64,000 nt of DNA. Origin: Acidobacteriota bacterium. GTDB taxonomy: Bacteria; Acidobacteriota; Vicinamibacteria; Marinacidobacterales; Marinacidobacteraceae. The stretch is taken from positions 32,644 through 96,643 of the forward strand of contig JAJDUD010000044.1 in assembly GCA_022826825.1 (NCBI GenBank), read 5' to 3'. Shown here piece by piece: positions 26,493 through 35,157 of the stretch. Within the stretch, counting starts at the first letter, position 1; each line of letters begins with the position of its first letter. The translations under genes were made by a program, and so were the position numbers. Under the pieces are notes generated by a model, which made no database searches, was not told the DNA's origin, and worked only from the letters and a program-made list of their open reading frames with translations.

Positions 26493-27695
26493 ATGAGGCT
26501 CTCCCGACGCACCCTGTTGCAGTCAGCGCTCGCGTCGGCGGCGCTCGGATGGGCGCCGGACGCGCGCGGCGCGGCTCAGACGACCATCCGCCATTCGAGC
26601 TTCGACCCGTGGATCGAGATTCGGCCTGACCACGTGCGGCACAACGTCCGGGAGGTCAGCCGCCTCGTCGAGGGCCGTCCCATCCTGGCGGTCATCAAGA
26701 ACAACGCCTACGGGATGGGCCTCCTCAACATGGCCCGGATCCTGGAATCGGAGACCGCCGTCATCGGCATGGCGGTGGTGAAGCTGAGCGAGGCCCTCGA
26801 ACTGCGCGGCGCCGGAATCGCCAAGCCGGTCCTCCTGATGGGGCCCTTCGATGACGCCGACCTCGAAGCGGCGGTGATGCGCGATGTCACCCCGATGGTC
26901 TACACGGAGGTGGGCGACGCGCTGGACCGGCTGGCCGCCCGGCGGCAGGCGGCGGCGCCCGTCCAGGTCTGCGTGGACACCGGGATGGGCCGGGTCGGGA
27001 TCTCGCACCGGCGCGCGGCCGGACTGATCGCCGATCTCGCCGGCCGTGACGGGGTGGAACTCGCCGGGACGATGACCACGCTGAACGAAGACCCCGAGTT
27101 CGAGAAGCTGCAACTCCGGCGGTTCCGGGAGGTCGAGGAGACGCTTGCCGCGGGCGGGATCGCGATGGGCAGGCGGCACGCGGCCTCGAGCTACGGCCTC
27201 TTCGACAACCCGCCCGCCTACCTCGATGCGGTCCGGCCCGGCATGGCGCTCTTCGGTCAGTACTCGACCGAGAGGTTCCGCGGGATGGACCTGCTCGACC
27301 TGCGGCCGTCCATGAGCCTGAAGGCGCGGGTGGCGCTCGTCAAGAAGCTGGAGCGGGGCGACACCGCCGGGTACGAGGCGGCCTACCGGGCGGAAAGGGA
27401 CGTCTGGATCGCCACGATTCCGGCGGGTCACGTGGACGGGGTGCCCCGGGTCGCGGCCCGAGGCGGCTGGGTGCGCATCGGGGAAACCCGCTACCCGATC
27501 GTGGCCAGCGTGTCCGCGAGCCACACGATCGTGGAGATCGGGCCGGAGAAGACCGTGGAGGCGGGTGACGTCGCGACCTATTTCGACTGGCGGGACGGTT
27601 CGCGGCCCGAGGACGCGAGCGCGGCCTCCGGCGCCTCCGTCTACGACCTCGTCATGCACCTGAATCCCACGCTGCCGAGGCGGCTCGTCTCCTGA
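26493..27695 (+). CDS. Alanine racemase-family protein with Tat signal
   Basis: 400 residues, PLP fold-type III. The PLP lysine is K69 in AVIKNNAYGMG, and the second catalytic base is probably Y294 in TAGYEAAYRAE. The N-terminus (MRLSRRTLLQSALAS) is a twin-arginine signal, so the enzyme is probably exported already folded with PLP. Cytoplasmic Alr lacks this; exported broad-specificity racemases are known. The usual IPIGYADG motif reads IPAGHVDG, with His for the conserved substrate-site Tyr, so specificity may differ from alanine. ATG 26493 keeps the signal. Confidence 0.85.
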   Translation: MRLSRRTLLQSALASAALGWAPDARGAAQTTIRHSSFDPWIEIRPDHVRHNVREVSRLVEGRPILAVIKNNAYGMGLLNMARILESETAVIGMAVVKLSEALELRGAGIAKPVLLMGPFDDADLEAAVMRDVTPMVYTEVGDALDRLAARRQAAAPVQVCVDTGMGRVGISHRRAAGLIADLAGRDGVELAGTMTTLNEDPEFEKLQLRRFREVEETLAAGGIAMGRRHAASSYGLFDNPPAYLDAVRPGMALFGQYSTERFRGMDLLDLRPSMSLKARVALVKKLERGDTAGYEAAYRAERDVWIATIPAGHVDGVPRVAARGGWVRIGETRYPIVASVSASHTIVEIGPEKTVEAGDVATYFDWRDGSRPEDASAASGASVYDLVMHLNPTLPRRLVS

Positions 27696-27870
27696 GGGGG
27701 TCGCCCGGCCCGACGGAACATTCCGCGCGGAAGCGACGTTTTGTGCTCCATAACGGCTGCCGTTCCTTGGACATGAAAACCACGAAGCCTGTCTGCCAAG
27801 AGTTCACGGCCGGTCGCGGAACCCCGGCGCCGGGCGCCGGCGGCGGCACCCCCCTACCGGAGACGAAACC
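27696..27870. other. Gap without visible features
   Basis: 175 bases between the racemase stop and the dehalogenase start. Lower GC around 27735-27800. No repeat, hairpin or clear promoter was recognised. Confidence 0.4.
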
Positions 27871-28605
27871 ATGGCGCGCCTGACCGACTACCGGGTCCTC
27901 ACCTTCGACTGCTACGGGACCCTGATCGACTGGGAGGCGGGGATCTGGGAGGCGCTGCAGCCGGTCCTCCGGGCGAACGGCGCCGTCGGGCTCACGCGCG
28001 ACGAGGCCCTCCGCGCCTTCGCGCGTTTCGAGGGACAGCACGAGCGCGCCACTCCGGACCTTGCCTACCCGGACCTCCTCGCCCGCGTGCACGGGGACCT
28101 CGCGGGGAGCTTCGGCCTGCGGACGGACCCGGAACTCGACGCGGACTTCGGGGACTCCGTGGCCGGCTGGCCGGCGTTCCCCGACAGCGCGGCGGCCCTC
28201 GAGGTCCTGAAGCGCCACTTCCGCCTCGTGATCCTCTCGAACGTCCACCGGGACGGCATCGTCGCCTCCGCCCGCAGGCTCGGCGTCGAGTTCGACGCCT
28301 TCTACACAGCCGAGGACATCGGCTCCTACAAGCCGTCGGACGCGAACTTCGAGTACCTGATCGACCACCTGAAGTCGGACTTCGGGCTGGAGCGGGAAGA
28401 GATCCTCCACACCGCGCAGAGCCTCCACCACGACCACGTCCCGGCAAACCGGTTCGACCTCGCGAGCGCCTGGATCGACCGCCAGCGGCTCTCGGCGGGC
28501 GGCGGTTGGGGCGCGACCGCCAGGGTCGCCACCATGCCGCGTGTCGACTTCGTCTTCTTCACGCTGGGCGAGATGGCGGAGGCCGCCAGCGCGGAAACCG
28601 GCTGA
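27871..28605 (+). CDS. HAD hydrolase, 2-haloacid dehalogenase type
   Basis: 244 residues. Motif I is TFDCYGTL with nucleophile D13; Tyr two residues later is typical of L-2-haloacid dehalogenases rather than phosphatases, which have Asp there. Motif II is ILSNVH and motif III the Lys in SYKPSDANF. Many members of the subfamily act on unknown substrates, so dehalogenase activity is only possible. Stand-alone gene, convergent with the ctaB-like gene seven bases away. Confidence 0.85.
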   Translation: MARLTDYRVLTFDCYGTLIDWEAGIWEALQPVLRANGAVGLTRDEALRAFARFEGQHERATPDLAYPDLLARVHGDLAGSFGLRTDPELDADFGDSVAGWPAFPDSAAALEVLKRHFRLVILSNVHRDGIVASARRLGVEFDAFYTAEDIGSYKPSDANFEYLIDHLKSDFGLEREEILHTAQSLHHDHVPANRFDLASAWIDRQRLSAGGGWGATARVATMPRVDFVFFTLGEMAEAASAETG

Positions 28606-28611
28606 CTTCGG

Positions 28612-29472
28612 TCAGCCGAGCGCCACCCGGTCCAGCACCAGCACCGCGATCAGGGCCGGCACGTAGGCGATGGACGCTTTCAGCACCCGCCGCGCGTCCG
28701 GCTTCCCCCGGCTCCAGCGGAACTCGGCCGCCGCGGTCATGAACCAGATCGCCAGCGCGGCGGCGCCGACGAAATAGATCCAGCCCGCGAGCGACAGCGC
28801 GACGGGCCAGAGGCTGAGCGCGGCGAGCAGCACCGTGAAGAAGAGGGTCTGCCGCACCGTCGAACGTCCCTCGGGGTCCACCGCCGGGAGCATCACGAAG
28901 CCCCCCTGCCCGTAGTCCTCGCGGTACATCCAGGCGAGCGGCAGGAAGTGGGCCATCTGCCAGGCAACGAGGATCGAGAACATCGCGATGCCGCCCCAGC
29001 CGACGGAACCGGTGGCCGCGGTCCAGCCGCAGAGCGCCGGCAGGGCGCCCGGGACCGTCCCCACCAGGGTGTTCCAGTGCGTCCGGCGCTTCAGGGGCGT
29101 GTAGAGGAAGACGTAGAGGAGGACGGTCAGGAGCGTCAGGCCTCCGGTCAGCGGGTTGAGGAACAGGGCGAGCACCGCGGTCCCCGCTGCCGCAAGCCCG
29201 ATCCCGGCGCCGAGCGCCGCCGCGGGGGCAAGGCGTCCCGACGGCAGCGGACGCCCCCTGGTCCGGCGCATGCCGGCGTCCTCCTCCCTTTCGACCCAGT
29301 GGTTCAGCGCGCCGGCGCCCCCGCTGGCGAGCGTGACGCCGAGGAGCAGCAGGACGAGCGGGCCCCAGCCGAAGAACTCCGCTGGCGCGAGAACGAAGCC
29401 TCCCCCCGCCGACAGCGCGACGACCAGTGCGATCTCGGGCTTCGTGAGCTCGAGATAGGGCGTGAGCTTCAC
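28612..29472 (-). CDS. ctaB: Protoheme IX farnesyltransferase (heme O synthase)
   Basis: 286-residue UbiA-family membrane prenyltransferase that adds farnesyl to heme b to make heme O for cytochrome oxidase. The first aspartate-rich motif is NHWVEREEDAGMRRT (about 58-72), where the classical form is N-x-x-x-D-x-x-x-D. Later YTPLKRRTHWN and the MAHFLPLAWMYREDY segment are diagnostic. The start is GTG at 29472, overlapping the heme A synthase stop by four bases (GTGA). The long upstream open frame belongs to ctaA in another frame. Confidence 0.92.
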   Translation of the reverse strand: MKLTPYLELTKPEIALVVALSAGGGFVLAPAEFFGWGPLVLLLLGVTLASGGAGALNHWVEREEDAGMRRTRGRPLPSGRLAPAAALGAGIGLAAAGTAVLALFLNPLTGGLTLLTVLLYVFLYTPLKRRTHWNTLVGTVPGALPALCGWTAATGSVGWGGIAMFSILVAWQMAHFLPLAWMYREDYGQGGFVMLPAVDPEGRSTVRQTLFFTVLLAALSLWPVALSLAGWIYFVGAAALAIWFMTAAAEFRWSRGKPDARRVLKASIAYVPALIAVLVLDRVALG

Positions 29473-30446
29473 GGTCCACCGCCTGCCGGGCGAGTCCTCC
29501 CGCCCCACCGGTACACACCCAGCACGGCCAGCACGGCGCCCGCCATCAGGAGCGCCCCGATCACCGCGTGCGCGGTGTTCACCACCACCTGGAGGTTGCT
29601 CGGCTGCAACATCCCGGCGTCGTCGAGGGTGACGAACCAGGCGGTCAGCCCCAGGATCAGTTGCACATCCACGAGGCCGGCGAGGATCCACGACCCCCGG
29701 TACAGCACCCGCGACTCCCGAAACCCGTTCCAGACCCGGAGCAGGAAGGCCGCCACCACGCCCGCGACCAGGACGGCGCCGCCGATGTGGACGCCCACCA
29801 GCACCGGATGGATGCCGGTGCCGGGATGGCGGAGCAGGGCGCCGAGGATGATCTGGAGCCAGACCGCGCCGAGGACGGCCAGCGACAGACGCCAGAGGCG
29901 CCGGTCGCGGGGACCGCCGGCCGACCCGCCCGCCGTGACCCACGCCTTCGCCGTGAAGACCGCCAGCGCCACGATCAGCCCGAGGAAGAGTTGCGCCGTC
30001 GCGGCGTGGACCACCGCCAGGTCGAGCGACAGCCACACCACCCGGAGCCCGCCCAGCAGGCCCTGGAACGACACGAGTGCCAGCGCGCCGACCGCGAGCC
30101 AGCGGAGCCAGCGGCGGGACTCGGCGAACCAGGTCCAGACGGCGAGGATGGTGGTCAGGAATCCGACCAGCATCCCGAGCAGCCGGTGGCCGTGCTCGGC
30201 GAGCAGCGGCGTGACCCGCCACCATCCCGGCCAGGGATTGAAGGGGTCGTAGGAGTCGTACGACGAGGGCCAGTCCGGGACCGCGAGACCCGCCTCAATG
30301 CTGGTCACGAAGGCGCCCCAGCCCATGAGGACGAGCGTGGAGAGCGCGGTCAGGATCGTGAAGCGGTGCCGCCACCGCATGTCGGGCGCGCCCGCGTTTC
30401 TCATCATGTTGGGGCCGCGGAACGATAGCGGGGATATCCCTGCCAA
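29469..30446 (-). CDS. ctaA: Heme A synthase (COX15/CtaA family)
   Basis: 325-residue inner-membrane protein with eight predicted helices that oxidises the heme O methyl group to make heme A. Conserved histidines are visible in EHGHRLLG, VHAATAQLFLG, VGVHIGGA and NTAHAVIGA. Coupled to ctaB downstream. The start is uncertain: ATG 30446 is the longest, while ATGATG at 30407/30404 or an ATG before RWRHRF also fit; none has a good ribosome site. No oxidase subunit genes are in the window. Confidence 0.92.
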   Translation of the reverse strand: MAGISPLSFRGPNMMRNAGAPDMRWRHRFTILTALSTLVLMGWGAFVTSIEAGLAVPDWPSSYDSYDPFNPWPGWWRVTPLLAEHGHRLLGMLVGFLTTILAVWTWFAESRRWLRWLAVGALALVSFQGLLGGLRVVWLSLDLAVVHAATAQLFLGLIVALAVFTAKAWVTAGGSAGGPRDRRLWRLSLAVLGAVWLQIILGALLRHPGTGIHPVLVGVHIGGAVLVAGVVAAFLLRVWNGFRESRVLYRGSWILAGLVDVQLILGLTAWFVTLDDAGMLQPSNLQVVVNTAHAVIGALLMAGAVLAVLGVYRWGGRTRPAGGGP

Positions 30447-30559
30447 GGGGGGCCCTGTCGTTCGGTCAGCCGTCTCCCGGTGTTGCTACCATCGGCGTGG
30501 GTCGGACAGGAACCGGCCACCCGACAACAGGAACGGGAACCTTGAGTCTTGACAGTTCG

Positions 30560-30865
30560 ATGAACCCGCAGGGGTTCGAAGGGCACGAATTGCCCGGAGG
30601 AATCGCGAAGAAGAAAGAGTGGATCCCGTTCGTATCGCTCGGGGTCGCGCAGGCCGCACTGATGTTGGGCATCGCCGCGTTCGGCTTTGCCCACCTGAAC
30701 GCCCGGATGGACCGGATCGAGGCGCGCATGGATCGCATCGAGGCCCGCATGGACCGCCTTGAAGAGAGGGTCGGCAACCTGGAACGTTCGGTGGCCCGGA
30801 TCGAGGGAGTTCTCATGCTCCGGGCGGATCAGGAGTTGAGCGGGAGTTCTGCGGAACCCGGCTGA
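30560..30865 (+). CDS. Small membrane protein with coiled coil
   Basis: 101 residues: a hydrophilic N-terminus, one transmembrane helix (about 28-47), then a coiled coil built from three near-perfect heptads, RMDRIEA, RMDRIEA and RMDRLEE, encoded by three tandem 21-base units. The C-terminus is short and polar. No family recognised. An upstream in-frame GTG (30497) would add 21 residues. Convergent with the DinB-like gene. Confidence 0.7.
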   Translation: MNPQGFEGHELPGGIAKKKEWIPFVSLGVAQAALMLGIAAFGFAHLNARMDRIEARMDRIEARMDRLEERVGNLERSVARIEGVLMLRADQELSGSSAEPG

Positions 30866-30883
30866 CGGCCGGGAACGCCGGTC

Positions 30884-31381
30884 CTACTCCCGCTCCCGGT
30901 AGAACGTGATCAGATCCTGACTCGGCGGCGGCTCCGCGCCGAGTTGCCGCAGCATGGTGGTCACCTGGCCGCGGTGGTAGCTCGCGTGGTTCACCACGTG
31001 CTGCAGCATCTGCCAGAAGACCGAGCGCGTCGAGCCGCCCTCGAGCGGGGCGTATTCGAGCTCGCGGCCGGTTCCGTCGGGCCCGAGCCCCTGGACGAAC
31101 TCCCGAATCCTCGCTTCTTCTTCCTCCCAGCGAACGCGAATGTCCTGCACGGTCCCGAAATCCTCGGGCGCCAGGTGCGCGCTCGGCCCCTGTCCCTCCC
31201 AGCGCGAGCACCAGATCCATTCGGCCGAGACGAGGTGGACGAGGGTGCCGCGGATGGACCCGAAGCTGTTGCCCAGGTCGCGGTGGAACGCGAGGGGAGG
31301 AATCCGCGCGACCGCGTCGAGCAACCGGTCCCGGGCCCAGTAGTGGTAGTCGAGCAGGGCGGTCAGGGCTTCGTACGGCAT
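30884..31381 (-). CDS. DinB-family protein
   Basis: 165-residue four-helix protein of the DinB/YfiT-like metal-binding family. The three-histidine site is H49 (LVHLVSAEW), H131 and H135 (HASYHRG). Roles range from thiol transferases (bacillithiol, mycothiol) to unknown; the length is normal. Divergent from the LysE-type exporter, 57 bases away. Confidence 0.87.
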   Translation of the reverse strand: MPYEALTALLDYHYWARDRLLDAVARIPPLAFHRDLGNSFGSIRGTLVHLVSAEWIWCSRWEGQGPSAHLAPEDFGTVQDIRVRWEEEEARIREFVQGLGPDGTGRELEYAPLEGGSTRSVFWQMLQHVVNHASYHRGQVTTMLRQLGAEPPPSQDLITFYRERE

Positions 31382-31438
31382 CGCCGCAGCCTACCGCCAC
31401 GTCCTGATTCCCCGGCCCCCGCGATACCGTAGAACGCC

Positions 31439-32041
31439 ATGACGCTGGCGCAGTTGCTCGCCTTCAACGTCACCCTGCTGGTGGCGATGTTCAGTCCGGG
31501 CCCGGCGCTCCTCGTCGCGGTCCAGACCAACCTGAGCTCGGGGCGGCGGGCCGGAATCGCCGTCGGTTGCGGCCTCGGGCTGGTGGCGGCGGCGTGGACG
31601 CTGATGGCGCTCGCCGGTTTCGCGGCGGTCTTCGAGTTGTTTCCGGCGGCGTACGCCGGAGCGCGGATCGCCGGCGCGCTCTACCTCCTCTACGTCGCCT
31701 TCCGCATGTGGCGGGGCGCCTCGGCTCCCGCGGGCGCGCTGCCGGAGCCGGCAAGCCGCGCCTTCCGGCAGGGCCTCCTCATCAACGTGTTCAATCCGAA
31801 GGCGGTCCTCTTCGCGGCGGCGGTCCTCATCGCGATCTTCCCGGGCGGGCTGGGCGCCGTGAACAGCGTCGTGATCGCCGTGAACCACCTCCTCATCGAG
31901 CTCTCGTTCTACACGGCCCTCGCCTTCTGCCTGAACACCGAGGCGGTCGCCGGACGCTACCTGCGGGCCAGGACCTGGATCGACCGCGGCGCGGCGGCGG
32001 TGCTCGGTGCGCTGGGACTGCGGATCCTGCTGAGCCGCTGA
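31439..32041 (+). CDS. LysE/RhtB-family exporter
   Basis: 200-residue inner-membrane exporter with about six hydrophobic segments. The N-terminal SPGPALLVAVQ motif is the family hallmark and INVFNPKAVLF the second. Members export amino acids or similar small metabolites. It stands 13 bases before the SDR that opens the sterol-reductase-like run and could share its promoter. Confidence 0.88.
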   Translation: MTLAQLLAFNVTLLVAMFSPGPALLVAVQTNLSSGRRAGIAVGCGLGLVAAAWTLMALAGFAAVFELFPAAYAGARIAGALYLLYVAFRMWRGASAPAGALPEPASRAFRQGLLINVFNPKAVLFAAAVLIAIFPGGLGAVNSVVIAVNHLLIELSFYTALAFCLNTEAVAGRYLRARTWIDRGAAAVLGALGLRILLSR

Positions 32042-32054
32042 CCTCCCGCCGCCC

Positions 32055-32837
32055 ATGGACTCCTTCCCGGACCGCTACGGAACGTGGGCCGTGGTGGCGG
32101 GCGCTTCGGAAGGGCTCGGGGAGGCCTTCGCCGCGGCGCTCGCCGAACGGGGCATGAACGTGGTGATGGTGGCGCGCCGGGGCCGCATCCTGGAAGCGAT
32201 CGGGGAGCGGCTCGCCGCGGAGCACGGGATCGCGGTGCGCTGCCTCGAACTCGACCTGGCCGACGCCGCCTTCCCCGGCGCCCTGAGGGAGGCCACCCGC
32301 GACCTCGAACTCGGGGTGCTCGTCTACAACGCCGCGTTCGTGCCGATGGGGCCGTTCCTCGACAATGACGAGGACGCGATCGAAGCGGCGGTGGACGTCA
32401 ACGTGCGGGGACCGCTCCGGCTGGTGCGGGCGCTGGCGCCGGCCCTCAAGGAACGCGGCCGGGGCGCCGTAGTGCTCATGTCCTCGCTGTCCGGGCTGCA
32501 GGGCTCGCCCCACATCTCGGTCTACGCGGCCAGCAAGGCGTTCAACACCATCTTCGCCGAAGCCCTCTGGTACGAGTTGATCCCGCACGGTATCGACGTC
32601 GCCGCCTGCGTCTCCGGCGCGGTGCCCACCCCGGGCTACCTGGAGCGGTTCGGGCGCAAGGTGCCCGGCATGCTCTCTGCCGAGGAGGCGGTGCGCCAGA
32701 CGCTCGACCGGCTCGGCAAGGGCCCGCGCATCGTCCCCGGAAGGATCAACCGGTTCGCGCACCAGCTCGTGCGGCGCCTCCTGCCCCGCCGGACCGCGAT
32801 CCGGCTCATCGCGAAGAGCACGAAGCACCTGGGATGA
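32055..32837 (+). CDS. SDR-family oxidoreductase
   Basis: 260 residues. Cofactor motif AGASEGLGEA (15-24), catalytic S144, Y157 and K161 (YAASK). The sequence, with YNAAF in place of NNAG and the C-terminal pattern GYLERFG, is close to the 17-beta-hydroxysteroid/3-ketoacyl-CoA reductase-like SDR group, but substrate is not fixed by motifs. Its stop overlaps the sterol-reductase homologue start (ATGA), so the two products are probably made together. Confidence 0.87.
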   Translation: MDSFPDRYGTWAVVAGASEGLGEAFAAALAERGMNVVMVARRGRILEAIGERLAAEHGIAVRCLELDLADAAFPGALREATRDLELGVLVYNAAFVPMGPFLDNDEDAIEAAVDVNVRGPLRLVRALAPALKERGRGAVVLMSSLSGLQGSPHISVYAASKAFNTIFAEALWYELIPHGIDVAACVSGAVPTPGYLERFGRKVPGMLSAEEAVRQTLDRLGKGPRIVPGRINRFAHQLVRRLLPRRTAIRLIAKSTKHLG

Positions 32838-33916
32838 CCGGTCCGCTGATCGGGTTCTTCGCGCCCTGGGCCGTGTTCGCCGGGATCTTCGTCCTGCACC
32901 TCGTGCTGCCGGCGCGTTGGGTAGCGGGCTACGTGCGGGACGAACGAAGCGGGAACGTGCTGCGCTACCGCCTGAACGGCCCGCGGGTGTTCCTGTTCAC
33001 CGCGGGGTTGTGGTTTGCGGCAGGAACCAGCGGCGTCATGCCGTGGGACTGGCTCTGGCAGCACCGCTGGCCGGGTGCGGCGGGCGCCATGACCCTCGGC
33101 CTCGTGGTCTCCGCCGCGGTGGTGCTGACCGCGCCCGGAGCCGGGGGCAAACTGCTCCGGGACCTCTACCTCGGCCGCCGGGCCAACCCGCAGCCCTTCG
33201 GCGGCCGCGCTGACGCCAAGATGTTCCTGTACCTGGCGGGCGCGGTCCTTCTGGAGCTCAACCTTCTCTCGTTCGCCGCCCACCACTTCCTCACCCATCC
33301 GGAGGACCCCTCCCCGGGCGTGGTGCTGCACCTGGCGCTGTTCACCTGGTTCGTCTGCGACTACCTCGTCTTCGAGCGCGTCCATCTGTACACCTACGAC
33401 CTGTTCGCGGAACGCCTCGGCTTCAAGCTGGTCTGGGGATGCCTCGCCTGGTATCCGTACTTCTATGCGGTGGGCCTTTGGTCGGTGGCGGACCTTCCCG
33501 ACCCGGAAGCGCCGGCCTGGCTCCTCGTCCTCGCCGCCGCCCTCTTCTTCGCTGGCTGGACGCTCTCGCGCGGCTCGAACCTCCAGAAGTTCCGCTTCAA
33601 GCGGGACCCCGAACGGGCGTTTCTCGGCATCCGGCCGCGGGCCCTCGGGGACGGCGAACGCCGGTTGCTGGTCAGCGGCTTCTGGGGTCTCTCGCGGCAC
33701 GTCAACTACCTGGGCGAGATCCTGATGGGCGTCGGCCTGACGCTCGCCCTCGGACGGCCGGGAATGCTCGTCCCGTGGCTCTACCCGCTCTACTACCTGG
33801 CGCTGCTCCTCCCCCGCGAGCGCGACGACGACCGGCGCTGCGCCGCGAAGTACGGGCCACTGTGGGAGCGGTACCGTGAGCAGGTGCGCTGGCGCATCGT
33901 GCCGGGCATCTACTGA
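32834..33916 (+). CDS. ERG4/ERG24-type sterol reductase homologue
   Basis: 360-residue membrane protein with eight or more hydrophobic segments. The C-terminal region carries the family marks: GLSRHVNYLGEILM (about 282-295) and a DDRRCAAKYGPLWERY segment ending RWRIVPGIY, where eukaryotic C14-, C24- and C7-sterol reductases have R-D-D-x-K-C-x-x-K-Y-G and R-I-I-P-G-I-Y. These enzymes use NADPH to reduce a sterol double bond. No sterol-synthesis genes are nearby, so the substrate may be exogenous or a bacterial isoprenoid. It starts inside the preceding SDR's stop. Confidence 0.85.
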   Translation: MTGPLIGFFAPWAVFAGIFVLHLVLPARWVAGYVRDERSGNVLRYRLNGPRVFLFTAGLWFAAGTSGVMPWDWLWQHRWPGAAGAMTLGLVVSAAVVLTAPGAGGKLLRDLYLGRRANPQPFGGRADAKMFLYLAGAVLLELNLLSFAAHHFLTHPEDPSPGVVLHLALFTWFVCDYLVFERVHLYTYDLFAERLGFKLVWGCLAWYPYFYAVGLWSVADLPDPEAPAWLLVLAAALFFAGWTLSRGSNLQKFRFKRDPERAFLGIRPRALGDGERRLLVSGFWGLSRHVNYLGEILMGVGLTLALGRPGMLVPWLYPLYYLALLLPRERDDDRRCAAKYGPLWERYREQVRWRIVPGIY

Positions 33917-33925
33917 GGCCGCCCC

Positions 33926-35134
33926 ATGAGAAGACTCGTGATCGGACTGCTGGGACTCTTCCGGCGCGTTTCGCTGCTGACGCTCAGGCTCCGCGGGAAG
34001 ACCCCGGCGGACGCCGCCGCCGAACGGGTGGTCAGCGGCCGCGCCTGGGACGAGTTCTGCGACTCGCTCAAGGCCGCGGGAGCCGCGCTGAACATCCCCG
34101 GTGCGCCGCGGAGCCCATTCGACCAAGCGGAGGGCTACCGCTACCTGAGCCGGCTGACCCGCGCGGGGCTGACGGCGTTCGTGGAGTACGCCGACCCCAG
34201 GGCGCCGGTGCTCCATCGCGTGGCCCACGAGACGGTCAAACTGGGCAGCGACAATCCCGACAACCACTACCAGACGGCCGCCATTCACGGCGACTGGGAC
34301 TACCGGATCTCGGGCCGGCGCAACACGGTCCGGTACCTCGGCTTCGGCACCCAGGCGGGGCACTACGGGCAGAGCGGAGGACTTCCCCCCACGGGGTACG
34401 TCGAGGCGGGAGAACTCGAGATCGGCGGCGACGGCCGCTTCGAACTGATCGTCAGCAGCCGGCCCCACGACGGGAACTGGCTTCCCATGACGGCGGAGAC
34501 CCGGACGCTGATCGTGCGCCAGACGTTCGCCGACCGCGCCACCGAGGCTCCGGCGGAACTGCACATCGAGCGGATCGGGGTTTCGGACGACGAGAAGCGC
34601 CCGCGGCCGCTCACGCCGGAGGCGCTCGACGAGGGCCTCAAGTCCGCCAGCACGCTGGTGGCGGGCGCGTCGCTGCTCTTCGCCAACTGGGCCCGCGGCT
34701 TCCAGAAGCACACGAACTCCCTGCCCCGGTTCGATCCGGAGGTCTCGCTCCGGGCGGGCGGCGACCCGAACATCGCCTACTACCACAGCCACTGGGCCCT
34801 CGCGGCGGACGAAGCCCTGGTGATCGAGGCCACGCCGCCCGCGTGCGAACACTGGAACTTCCAGGTGAACAACTACTGGATGGAATCGCTCGACTACCGC
34901 TACCACACCATCCATACGAACAAGCACCTGGCGCGGACCGAGGCGGACGGCTCCGTGCTCCTCGTGGTGGCCCACGAGGACCCGGGGCTGCCGAACTGGC
35001 TGGAGACCGCCGGCCACAGCTCGGGGACCATGTGTTTCCGCTGGATCGGGGCGGCCGAACATCCCGAGCCGCAGACCCGGGTGGTGAAACTGGCCGAGCT
35101 GCGCGCGCTGGAACGGCGGTCGCCAGATCGATAG
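33926..35134 (+). CDS. DUF1214-domain protein
   Basis: 402 residues with an N-terminal hydrophobic stretch (residues 4-20) and a C-terminal DUF1214 beta-rich domain (about 285-395) including WNFQVNNYWMESLDYR and PNWLETAGHSSGTM. Enzyme activity of the family is not established; it often accompanies SDRs and sulfotransferases in lipid- or steroid-related loci. It begins nine bases after the sterol reductase homologue. Confidence 0.82.
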   Translation: MRRLVIGLLGLFRRVSLLTLRLRGKTPADAAAERVVSGRAWDEFCDSLKAAGAALNIPGAPRSPFDQAEGYRYLSRLTRAGLTAFVEYADPRAPVLHRVAHETVKLGSDNPDNHYQTAAIHGDWDYRISGRRNTVRYLGFGTQAGHYGQSGGLPPTGYVEAGELEIGGDGRFELIVSSRPHDGNWLPMTAETRTLIVRQTFADRATEAPAELHIERIGVSDDEKRPRPLTPEALDEGLKSASTLVAGASLLFANWARGFQKHTNSLPRFDPEVSLRAGGDPNIAYYHSHWALAADEALVIEATPPACEHWNFQVNNYWMESLDYRYHTIHTNKHLARTEADGSVLLVVAHEDPGLPNWLETAGHSSGTMCFRWIGAAEHPEPQTRVVKLAELRALERRSPDR

Positions 35135-35157
35135 ACAGTGCTGAGGCCACCGGAGCC

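Noticed and set aside
30549..30554. TTGACA before the coiled-coil gene
   Set aside because: No -10 element at suitable spacing; it is too close to the start codon.
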